This document shows, piece by piece, positions 56,150 through 63,348 of a stretch of 64,000 bases of DNA. The notes beneath the pieces were generated by a model, which was given only the letters and a program-made list of their open reading frames with translations, ran no database searches and was not told the DNA's origin. A program made the translations under genes and the position numbers. The stretch is from positions 124,001 to 188,000 of the forward strand of contig NZ_FZNR01000001.1 of the NCBI RefSeq assembly GCF_900188005.1, in the 5' to 3' direction. Every line of letters begins with the position of its first letter. Position 1 is the first letter of the stretch. The stretch is from Actinoplanes regularis (lineage in GTDB: Bacteria > Actinomycetota > Actinomycetes > Mycobacteriales > Micromonosporaceae).

Positions 56150-57175
56150 TCACCGGCCGACCAGGTACTGCAGGCCCAGGCTGGTCAGGCTGACCGCGCC
56201 CCAGAGGATCAGGCCGAGCAGCAGCGGCCGGGCGCCGGCACGGCGTACGGCGGCCGTGTCGGTCGACAGACCCACCCCGGCGAGGGCGATCGCGACGAAC
56301 AGCAGCGCCACGTGATGCAGCGCGACCTGCGCGGCGCCGGGGATCAACCCGGTGGTGTTCAGCGCGGCCACGGCGAGGAAGCCGACCAGGAACCAGGGGA
56401 CAAGGGAGGCCGCGAGACGGACCTTCGAGCTCTCGCCCAGTCCCTCGCGGCGGCGGGTCAGGACGGTCAGGACGAGGACGATCGGAATGATCATCAGGGC
56501 GCGGGCGAGCTTGACGACGACGGCGTACCGGACGGCGTCGTCACCGTAGGCACCCGCGGCGGCCACCACCGAGCTGGTGTCGTTGACAGCCGTGCCCGCG
56601 AACAGTCCGAACGCGTGCATACTCAGCCCGAGCGCGTGCCCGAGCGGCGGGAAGACCAGCACGGCGACCACGTTGAACAGGAAGATCGTCGAGATCGCGT
56701 ACGCCACATCGTTGCTCTTCGCCCGCAGCGCGGGGGTCGTCGCCGCGATCGCCGAGGCGCCGCAGACACCGGTGCCGACAGCGATCAGCGTGCGCAGGTC
56801 GCCCGGGACCCCGAGCCAGCGGCCGACCGGCCAGGCCAGCAGCAGGCAGACACCGAGCGTGCCCAGCATGACCGGCAGCGACCCGGCACCGACCGACAGC
56901 ACCTCGCCGAGCGACAGCTGAGCGCCGAGCAGCACCACGGAGAGCTGCAGGATCGGCCCCTTGGCCAGGTCCACCCCCGGCCGCAGGAGATCGGGGCGCC
57001 GCCGGGCCAGCGGACTCAACAGCACCCCGGCGATCACGGCGAAGACCGGCGCCCCGAGCACCGGGATCCGGGTCCCGACGGCGGTCGCGGCCAGCCCGAG
57101 CACGACGGCCACGCCGAGCCCGACGGCCTGGGGCGGCACGCGGCGACGGCTGGGAACCTCAGCGAGAACGATCAC
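56150..57175 (-). CDS. yeiH: YeiH-family putative sulfate/sulfite-related exporter
   Basis: 341 residues from GTG 57175, near the usual YeiH length. Around ten helices; LAATAVGTRIPVLGAPVFAVIAG, ALAVGTGVCGASAIAATTPALR and AGTAVNDTSSVVAAAGAYGD are the conserved YeiH/UPF0324 pieces. Longer starts at 57235-57241 fall inside the LysR-type box and have no ribosome-binding site, so I prefer 57175, although its own site is weak. In relatives it is linked to sulfite or sulfonate export; substrate unproven. Confidence 0.82.
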   Translation of the reverse strand: MIVLAEVPSRRRVPPQAVGLGVAVVLGLAATAVGTRIPVLGAPVFAVIAGVLLSPLARRRPDLLRPGVDLAKGPILQLSVVLLGAQLSLGEVLSVGAGSLPVMLGTLGVCLLLAWPVGRWLGVPGDLRTLIAVGTGVCGASAIAATTPALRAKSNDVAYAISTIFLFNVVAVLVFPPLGHALGLSMHAFGLFAGTAVNDTSSVVAAAGAYGDDAVRYAVVVKLARALMIIPIVLVLTVLTRRREGLGESSKVRLAASLVPWFLVGFLAVAALNTTGLIPGAAQVALHHVALLFVAIALAGVGLSTDTAAVRRAGARPLLLGLILWGAVSLTSLGLQYLVGR

Positions 57176-57231
57176 GACTTCAGGCTTCGCCCGAACGGCC
57201 TCTCCCGGTAGCGGCCATTCCCCCACCACTC

Positions 57232-57250
57232 TCATAGACAACGCCTATGA
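57232..57250. promoter_or_regulatory. LysR-type operator (T-N11-A dyad)
   Basis: TCATAG-ACAACGC-CTATGA is a perfect 6-bp inverted repeat with a 7-base spacer and contains ATAG-N7-CTAT, the T-N11-A form recognised by LysR regulators. It lies 57 bases upstream of the preferred yeiH start and 15 bases before the divergent kinase gene. Confidence 0.75.
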
Positions 57251-57265
57251 CAGTGGTGCCAGCCC

Positions 57266-58054
57266 GTGGGTCAGGATGTGCTGGTGATCGAAGAGCATCG
57301 TCTTTCCGGTGGCTACGACGGTGGCGCGGTACGGGTGGGCGACACCGTCCGCCGCGTTTCCGGGCCCTGGACGCCGGCCGTGCACGCCCTGCTACGGCAT
57401 CTGGAAGAGGTGGGCTTCGACCGAGCGCCCCGGGCACTGGGCCTCGACGACCAGGGCCGGGAGGTGCTCTCCTTCCTGCCCGGCGCAGTCGTCGGAGCGG
57501 CGCGGCCGTGGCCGGGTTGGGTGCATGGCGACGACGCGTTACGTCAGGTCGCCCACTGGCTGCGTGACTTCCACACCGCGGTCGCCGGCTTCGTGCCCGC
57601 CGCCGACGCGATCTGGCGCGAACGAGCGGAATGGCGACCGGGACTGATCATCGGCCACAACGACGCGGCCCCGTACAACGCGGCCTGGCTCGATGATCGT
57701 CTGGTCGGGTTCTTCGACTGGGATTTCGCCGGGCCCGTCACGGTCGAGTGGGACCTGGCCTTCACCGCCTTCGGCTGGGTGCCTCTGCACGCCCGCCAGG
57801 TGGTGGCGGCGGAGGGCTTCACGGCTTTCGCCGACCGACCGCGCCGGCTGCGGTTGTTCCTGGACTCGTACGGCTGGGGCGGCACCATCGGCGATTTCAT
57901 CCCGATCGTCCAGCAACGGGTGCTCGCGTCGGCCGAGGGCATCCGACGGGCCGCGGCCGGCGGTGACCCCACCTTCGCGCGGATGATCGAGCACGGCGTC
58001 GACACGACCCTGGAGACCGCCGTGAACGAACTGGCCGACTTCCCCGCAGTCTGA
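57266..58054 (+). CDS. Phosphotransferase family (APH/choline-kinase fold) protein
   Basis: 262 residues from GTG 57266. Catalytic loop LIIGHNDAAPYNAAWLDDR (H-x-D-x4-N) and the metal motif VGFFDWDFAGPVTVEWDLAF (DWD) are intact. The N-terminal lobe is short and has a weak nucleotide loop. Members phosphorylate small hydroxyl compounds such as choline, homoserine or aminoglycosides; this one lacks other resistance-enzyme features, so its substrate stays open. Its promoter region overlaps the LysR box. Confidence 0.82.
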   Translation: MGQDVLVIEEHRLSGGYDGGAVRVGDTVRRVSGPWTPAVHALLRHLEEVGFDRAPRALGLDDQGREVLSFLPGAVVGAARPWPGWVHGDDALRQVAHWLRDFHTAVAGFVPAADAIWRERAEWRPGLIIGHNDAAPYNAAWLDDRLVGFFDWDFAGPVTVEWDLAFTAFGWVPLHARQVVAAEGFTAFADRPRRLRLFLDSYGWGGTIGDFIPIVQQRVLASAEGIRRAAAGGDPTFARMIEHGVDTTLETAVNELADFPAV

Positions 58055-58067
58055 CCCCAGCCCGTTC

Positions 58068-60038
58068 CTACAGCTCGATCGGCCCGATCCCCCAGCGGGT
58101 GAGCCACGACCGGTCGTTGAGCCCGGCCGTCTCCAGGACCCGCGCCCGCTTCTGCTGAACGGGCTGCGCCACCGGCTTCTCCCGCAGCGGCAGATACCGG
58201 CCGTCGCGCAGGTCGTAGAGCCGCACCGAACTGTCCCGTCCGCCGAGGGCGAGGTGACGACCGTCCGGGGCGAACCGGAGATAGCGGGCGTTGCCGCCGT
58301 CGCGGAGGACGTGCAGTACCTCACCGTCGCGTCCGCCACGGATCTGGATCGGACCGGTGCCCGCGACGGTGGCGAACATCCGGCCCGGCCCGATCAGGAT
58401 CCGGCTCGCGGGTTCCGGGTCGGCGGGAAGTCGCAGGCAGGCACGCCCGGTCGTGACGTCGTAGAGCCGGATCCGGCCGGTGGAGTCGAGCACGGCCAGC
58501 GCTCGACCGTCGTGAGTGGAGTGCAGCTCGACGATGTCGCCGCCGGTTGGCAGATCGTTCATCCGGTTGCCGGAGGCGAGTGAGAAGAGCCGGATCCGGC
58601 CGTCGGGGAGGGTAGAGGCCACCCAGCCGGCCTCGGCGTGGACGGCGATCCGCCGCGGCGATGCCCCGAGCCCTTCGACGACGGTCCGCCGTCTGCCGGT
58701 GCTCACCTCCCAGATCCGCAACGTGCCGTCCTGGCCCGTGCTCAGCACCTTCGTACCGTCCGGGCTGAAGCTGACCCGGGACACGGCGCCGGTGTGGCCG
58801 CTGAGGGTCCGTATCCGCTCGCCGCCGCGCAGGTTCCAGAGATTGATCCGGAAGTCTCTGGTCACGGCGGCCAGCAGCGGTCTGGTCGGGTGACACGCGA
58901 CCGCGTTGCCCGAGGCGTCGATCCGGGACCGTTGCCGCCCGTCGGTGACGTTCCAGACGCTGATCGCGTCGTCTCGACCGGTGACGGCCAGCGCGGTGCC
59001 GTGCAACCCGAGGACGCAGTGCGCCGAAGACAGCATCGTGCAGGGCAGCCGGTGGCGCATCCGACGGCTGGCGACGTCCCAGACCCGGATCAGCCCGCCA
59101 GGACCGGCGGCGACCAGGGTGCCGCTGTCCGGGCTGAACATCAGCCGGGGCAGGGCGCCGTACTTCGGCGCGGGTTTGGGATTCGTCGCTCTCGCCCTGG
59201 GTGCGCCGGCGGGTTTGAGCGGGACAGGTTTGGACACAGCGGGTTTGAGCGGCACGGGTTTGGACACGGCGGGTTTGAGCGCCACCGGGTTGACCGCGGC
59301 GGGCCTGACCGGCGACGCGGCAGGTTTGCGGGCCGCCCACCGGTTCCGGCCGATGACGATGTCCGCGGCGCTACCGGTCGCGAGATTCGCCGGCTTGGGG
59401 AAGTCCTTGGCGGACAGGACATCTCGCAGCCTGCGGTAGACGGTGTCGATGGTCAGCATCTCCGGCCCGCCGTCCACGCCGTCACGCAGCAGCCGGATCA
59501 GCTCACCACTGAACGCGGTGTACGTCTGCCCCACCGGCGCTTCCGCCTTGACGGTCTCGCTGGTAGCGGTGAGGACGTAGATCCCGTCGTCGGCGGCCGC
59601 GGTGTGCAGGGCCCGGCCGCTGAAACAGCAGTCCAGGATCACGATCCTGTGCTGGGCCGGACTCTTGTTCAGCAGCTCCCGCACGGACTCGAACCGCAGC
59701 GCGCTGACCGCCAGAGCGTCCCGATCCGTATCGGTCATGCTCAGACAGAGACCGGAGCGATCATCGATCTCGCCGTGCCCCGCGAAGTAGAACAGCAGCG
59801 TATCGGTGGCGGCCTTGGCCTGCTCCTGGAGAACCCGGTAGACCTCCACCATGCCGATCGGATCCAGGATGGTCCGGCAGCGGGTGTCGGGGACGATGCC
59901 GTGGCGCGGGTCGGTGAACAGCGTCTTCAGCTGGTTGACGTTGTTCCAGACCCCGGGCAGGTCCGGCAGGTCGGCGGCCCGGTACCGGCTGGTGCCGATG
60001 ATGACGACATTGGACCGCCGCGGATCGGGGAGCCGCAC
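58068..60038 (-). CDS. Caspase-like protease (EACC1-associated type) with C-terminal WD40 propeller
   Basis: About 656 residues from GTG 60038 (GGAGG ten bases upstream; GTG 60071 would overlap the previous gene). The caspase fold (about 5-230) starts RSNVVIIGTSRYRAADLPDL; catalytic His88 is in LLFYFAGHGEID and Cys138 in RIVILDCCFSGRAL. A linker with KPAVSKPVPL repeated follows (240-280). Then come at least seven WD40 units, ending IRVWDVA, ISVWNVT, INLWNLR, LRIWEVS, IRLFSLA, IRLYDVT and VRLYDLR. The propeller should bind a trigger or target and the caspase would then cut proteins. It lies 4 bases after the EACC1 gene. Confidence 0.88.
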   Translation of the reverse strand: MRLPDPRRSNVVIIGTSRYRAADLPDLPGVWNNVNQLKTLFTDPRHGIVPDTRCRTILDPIGMVEVYRVLQEQAKAATDTLLFYFAGHGEIDDRSGLCLSMTDTDRDALAVSALRFESVRELLNKSPAQHRIVILDCCFSGRALHTAAADDGIYVLTATSETVKAEAPVGQTYTAFSGELIRLLRDGVDGGPEMLTIDTVYRRLRDVLSAKDFPKPANLATGSAADIVIGRNRWAARKPAASPVRPAAVNPVALKPAVSKPVPLKPAVSKPVPLKPAGAPRARATNPKPAPKYGALPRLMFSPDSGTLVAAGPGGLIRVWDVASRRMRHRLPCTMLSSAHCVLGLHGTALAVTGRDDAISVWNVTDGRQRSRIDASGNAVACHPTRPLLAAVTRDFRINLWNLRGGERIRTLSGHTGAVSRVSFSPDGTKVLSTGQDGTLRIWEVSTGRRRTVVEGLGASPRRIAVHAEAGWVASTLPDGRIRLFSLASGNRMNDLPTGGDIVELHSTHDGRALAVLDSTGRIRLYDVTTGRACLRLPADPEPASRILIGPGRMFATVAGTGPIQIRGGRDGEVLHVLRDGGNARYLRFAPDGRHLALGGRDSSVRLYDLRDGRYLPLREKPVAQPVQQKRARVLETAGLNDRSWLTRWGIGPIEL

Positions 60039-60042
60039 CTCG

Positions 60043-60444
60043 CTATGACCTCCGTCGTGCTCGCTGCCCACCGGCCTGCCGCCCGGGCCGCTGCTCGTGC
60101 TGGGCGGCGAGTCGGGCCAGGTCCGCGGCGAGCCTGCGGTAGTCGTCGGACCCGGTGATGTCGATCGGGTGCGAAGCCCCGTCCGCCGCCGCCACGTTGA
60201 TCGTGATCGAGCGACGCCGCTGCATGGCGAACGTGATCAGGGACTGGGCCAGTGCGACCAGCACACCGGAGACCGCCGCTTCGGCCACCTTCACCACGAA
60301 TTCCGCGGCGCTTCCCATCTTTCCCGCCGCCACCGGCGCGGCCTCCCGCTGCAGGCTGCCCCGCAACGCACGCTCGCTGGTCAGCCAACGGCCCAGGGTC
60401 GCCGCCTCGCCAGAATCGTCATCCACGGCAAGTCTCAATTCCAC
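60043..60444 (-). CDS. EACC1-like (effector-associated constant component 1) small protein
   Basis: 133 residues from GTG 60444. LGRWLTSERALRGSLQRE, then VAAGKMGSAAEFVVKVAEAA, an amphipathic helix SGVLVALAQSLITFAMQRRR and strands ITINVAAADGASHPIDITGS. This order (WL...LRG, G.MG, helix ending RRR, then a DG beta pair) matches the EACC1 family, which is encoded next to caspase-type proteases in predicted actinobacterial conflict systems. It probably links the protease to a sensor or holds it inactive. It has no clear ribosome-binding site. Family call rests on motif order and on the neighbouring caspase. Confidence 0.78.
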   Translation of the reverse strand: MELRLAVDDDSGEAATLGRWLTSERALRGSLQREAAPVAAGKMGSAAEFVVKVAEAAVSGVLVALAQSLITFAMQRRRSITINVAAADGASHPIDITGSDDYRRLAADLARLAAQHEQRPGRQAGGQRARRRS

Positions 60445-60551
60445 GCGGTGAATGCTAAATCACCCGCGATGATCGAAAAGCGCCCCTTAGCATCCGGAGG
60501 AATTACAAATTCATCCGAATGCGTTCGACCGAACGGCCGATTTTCCCGCAG
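60445..60551. other. Gap between EACC1 gene and coiled-coil pair
   Basis: 107 bases, more AT-rich than its neighbours (AAATTCATC, GAATTACAAATTC on the plus strand). It could hold the EACC1/caspase promoter. There is no clear terminator hairpin, so read-through from the coiled-coil genes is possible. Confidence 0.4.
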
Positions 60552-61280
60552 TCAGAGACGACCTTCTCTACGCGCTTTTCGTTCCATCCGGGTCTGGTAC
60601 CAGCGGCGGCCCTGCTCGCCGCAGTTCGCCCCGATCGAATCACGCAGCCGGCCGGTCTCCTGGTTCAACCGGTCCAGGTCCTGCCTGTAGCGGTCACGGT
60701 AGGTTCGCACCACATCCCGGTCGACGTGCAGCGCGTCCAGGGCCTGCCGCATCGCGGGGACACCCCGGCCGCCCCGGGCCTGCTCCGTCTCGATCGCGCG
60801 GTGGGTGGCGCGGATGGTCTCGCTGATCGCCTGCTCGGTCGAGCGGGCACCGTCGAGTGACGCCTTCGCCAGATCGGCGGTCTGCCATGACTTCTCATGC
60901 AGGGCGCGGAGCTCGGCGAAGTCGAGGGCGCCCTGCCCCTGGCGCAGCCGCGCGGCGATCCGTCGCTCCTGCTCGAGCACCAGGGCACGCAGCCGCTGCT
61001 GTTCGGCTTCGCGCGCCGCGCCCAGGGCGCGCTTGAGGACGGCCTGGGTCTGCGCCTTGCTGAGTCCCACTGCCCGGTTCGGCGCCGGCCCGGCCGGCGG
61101 TCCGGACTTGCGGGCCGGTTTGCTCCGCTGTTTCGTCGCCGGCCGGTGCGGCTGATAGCCGACGGCGGGTCCGCCCCTCGGCCTCGTGGGCCCTTGGACG
61201 GACCGTTGGTTCCCCCGGTTGACCCAGGCCGCCAGGGCCACACAGATCCCGATCAGTACGAGCAGTGACAGGCAGGTCAT
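60552..61280 (-). CDS. Membrane-anchored coiled-coil protein, unknown
   Basis: 242 residues. MTCLSLLVLIGICVALAAWV is a single N-terminal membrane helix or anchor. A Pro/Arg/Lys-rich stretch (about 25-70) leads to a long helical, coiled-coil-prone region (about 75-235) with QRLRALVLEQERRIAARLRQ and RDRYRQDLDRLNQETGRLRD. Its ATG overlaps the stop of the preceding coiled-coil gene (ATGA). I know no family. Location four genes from a caspase suggests a scaffold or sensor in the same module. Confidence 0.6.
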   Translation of the reverse strand: MTCLSLLVLIGICVALAAWVNRGNQRSVQGPTRPRGGPAVGYQPHRPATKQRSKPARKSGPPAGPAPNRAVGLSKAQTQAVLKRALGAAREAEQQRLRALVLEQERRIAARLRQGQGALDFAELRALHEKSWQTADLAKASLDGARSTEQAISETIRATHRAIETEQARGGRGVPAMRQALDALHVDRDVVRTYRDRYRQDLDRLNQETGRLRDSIGANCGEQGRRWYQTRMERKARREGRL

Positions 61281-62011
61281 CCGCGGCTCTGCTTTCCCCC
61301 GCCCATCGGGCGCTGCGGCAGGCAGAGGGCGTCGAGGACGGCGACCGTGCCGTCCTGCTGCCGGGTCACGACGGCGGCCATGGCCTGGGACAGGGCCGGC
61401 ACGGTCAACGCCGCGATCTCGGCGAACCGGGAACGCCCCCGCATCATCCGGGTGGCCTCACTCATCGCCTTGCCGATGTCGCTCCGGGCCTTCTCGGCCA
61501 GGCGCAACCGCTGCCGGGCCAGGGCGAAGGACTGCTGATCGCGGCGCCGCCGGTCGGCCAGGCGGGCCATCTCCGCCTGCAACGCGCTGTCGATCCGGTG
61601 CATCTCGGTCGCGAATCGGCGGTCGGCCTCGTGCCGGCGGACGGCACCCTCCACCTTGATCGCGCACAACGCGGCGTCGAAGTCCCGTTCGAGGCGGCTC
61701 AGCTCGATCTCGCCGCGCCGGACGTCGGCTCGTTCGGCGGCTGCGATCTCGGCCTTCTTGGCCTGGTACATCCGCCGGGAGTGCCGATCGGCGGCGGTCG
61801 CCTGCTGCCGCATGCCGGTCATGGCCCGCTCGTGCTGTTGCCGGTCCCGGGCCGCCGTCGCCTTGATGCGTTCCGCCTCGACGCGAGAGGCCATCACTTT
61901 CGCGACCAGTCCGGAAAGGCCGAGCAAAGGCTCGATGGCGCCGGCGAATTCCACCACCGTCACGGTGAAGGACGGCGCACCGCCGTCATATCTGACCAAC
62001 TCAGTGCGCAT
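61277..62011 (-). CDS. Coiled-coil protein, unknown
   Basis: 244 residues with GGAG seven bases before ATG 62011. After about 40 residues with a beta-like start (RYDGGAPSFTVTVVEF), residues 40-190 are almost wholly helical and charged (KATAARDRQQHERAMTGMRQ, RRRDQQSFALARQRLRLAEK), a strong coiled-coil candidate. The end (AVVTRQQDGTVAVLDALCLP) is less charged. It overlaps the next gene, whose product is also coiled coil, so the two may form a hetero-oligomer. Unknown family. Confidence 0.6.
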   Translation of the reverse strand: MRTELVRYDGGAPSFTVTVVEFAGAIEPLLGLSGLVAKVMASRVEAERIKATAARDRQQHERAMTGMRQQATAADRHSRRMYQAKKAEIAAAERADVRRGEIELSRLERDFDAALCAIKVEGAVRRHEADRRFATEMHRIDSALQAEMARLADRRRRDQQSFALARQRLRLAEKARSDIGKAMSEATRMMRGRSRFAEIAALTVPALSQAMAAVVTRQQDGTVAVLDALCLPQRPMGGGKQSRG

Positions 62012-62136
62012 TGATCAACTCCAGGACTCGCCGCACCGGAAACAGAAGTCCAAGAATGGTCGGAGCGCGCCGCCGGAGAAATGGACCGCGACGCCAGAAC
62101 AAATTGCCCGAGCGAGCTAATCCGCAGCGGGGACGT

Positions 62137-62163
62137 CGCACACCGGCTCATCGCCGGTGTGCG
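62137..62163 (-). terminator. Hairpin downstream of small secreted protein gene
   Basis: CGCACACCGGC (62137-62147) pairs perfectly with GCCGGTGTGCG (62153-62163), an 11-bp stem with a 5-base loop, 34 bases past the stop of the gene at 62197. It separates that gene from the coiled-coil/EACC1/caspase unit. Confidence 0.75.
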
Positions 62164-62196
62164 AGGCCCCCTGCCACCGTCGCCGGTCCGCGGATC

Positions 62197-62625
62197 TCAG
62201 CAGACCTTGCTGGTCGATCCGCCCGTGGAGTTGAGGAAGCCGGTGACGTGCGTACAGTGCGCGGCGGTGTCCGCCGCCGGACCCCACAGCTCCGACCGGG
62301 TGGTGTTGTTCAGCACCGCGCGGCCGTAGTCCGAACCGCTGTCGTCGTGGTTGACGACATAGACCTCCAGGTCCCAATTCGAGTGTGCGTTGCGGTACTG
62401 CTCCCAGACATAGATGTAGGCGTAGTTGTTGCCGCAGCCGTAGTACTGCTTCACCGAGGCCGCCTCGACGCCGCTCACGGTCAGCACCCGGGTCGTGCCG
62501 ATCTGGTGCACGCTGCCGCACCCGGCCGGCGTGCTCGCCAGCGCCGGGGTGCTGTTGACCAGCGTCACGCCGGCCGTCGCGGCGAGCACTGCCGCACCGG
62601 TGGCGGCCATACGCAGAAGAGACAT
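62197..62625 (-). CDS. Small secreted protein, unknown
   Basis: 142 residues from ATG 62625 (AAAGGA ten bases upstream; an ATG/GTG further up is possible). Signal peptide with hydrophobic core AATGAAVLAATAGVTLV, likely cut after TPALAS. The mature domain has four cysteines (AGCGSVHQ, YYGCGNNY, AHCTHV, SKVC at the very end) that could form two disulfides, and aromatic strands (YAYIYVWEQY, NWDLEVYVVNH). I do not recognise it. It has its own terminator. Confidence 0.6.
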   Translation of the reverse strand: MSLLRMAATGAAVLAATAGVTLVNSTPALASTPAGCGSVHQIGTTRVLTVSGVEAASVKQYYGCGNNYAYIYVWEQYRNAHSNWDLEVYVVNHDDSGSDYGRAVLNNTTRSELWGPAADTAAHCTHVTGFLNSTGGSTSKVC

Positions 62626-62777
62626 GGGTGTGGTTCCTTTCATCACAAGCCCGCTTGGACTCTCGACTGCGGATCTTTCTAACCACCGGAATGATTGATT
62701 TCGACCAGGTCGGCCGGGAATCAATCAACGCGGAACAGTCGAGCGGCGACGACGGGAAACCACGGTGAGATGCCAGG

Positions 62778-63305
62778 TCAGACGGGAGACGCGGGAGCGC
62801 ACAGGTCGAGCAGATAGCTGCTCGCGTCCGTGGTGCGCTTGATCGACGGGACCGTCTCCGGACGGAAGATCCGTCGCCTGCCGCTGGCGGAGGGCTTGAG
62901 CCGCACAATGCTCCGCACCAGCCACGATCGTGCCGTCGGGCGCCGCAACGCCGCTTGCACCTCGTCCTCGACATACCCGTCGGCGACGCTGACCCGGCCT
63001 CGGAATCGGACCCATCCCCCGGCGTCCGGCGGCGAATCCGGATGCGAGGTGCCGACATGGATCGGGACGCCGTCGACCTCCAGAACCCACCCGCCGAGCG
63101 GGCAGGACCGGAGGAACGGCAGCACGATGCCGGTGAGCAGCAGTTCGGTGGGCTCGACAGCCGATCCGGGCAGAGCCACCACGGGCTGTCGGGGATCCTC
63201 GTCGGAGGCGGGAGACCAACTGTCACCGTAGGTCTCCAGCGACAATGTGGCCCGGCTTCCCGCCTCGGCCCGGAAATCCGAACTCCCGACGAGATCAGGG
63301 GTCAC
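62778..63305 (-). CDS. Hypothetical protein
   Basis: About 175 residues from GTG 63305, chosen because AGGAG lies five bases upstream; TTG 63344 and ATG 63326 are alternatives. No signal peptide or membrane helix. Mixed strands (VVALPGSAVEPTELLLTGIV, GGWVLEVDGVPIHVG, GGWVRFRGRVSVADGYVEDE) suggest a small beta-rich soluble domain; the C-terminal half is Arg-rich. No family recognised and no functional link to the neighbours. Confidence 0.5.
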   Translation of the reverse strand: MTPDLVGSSDFRAEAGSRATLSLETYGDSWSPASDEDPRQPVVALPGSAVEPTELLLTGIVLPFLRSCPLGGWVLEVDGVPIHVGTSHPDSPPDAGGWVRFRGRVSVADGYVEDEVQAALRRPTARSWLVRSIVRLKPSASGRRRIFRPETVPSIKRTTDASSYLLDLCAPASPV

Positions 63306-63348
63306 GAGGACTCCTGGGAGCGTCATGGCGTTCTGCGGCAACACGGCT

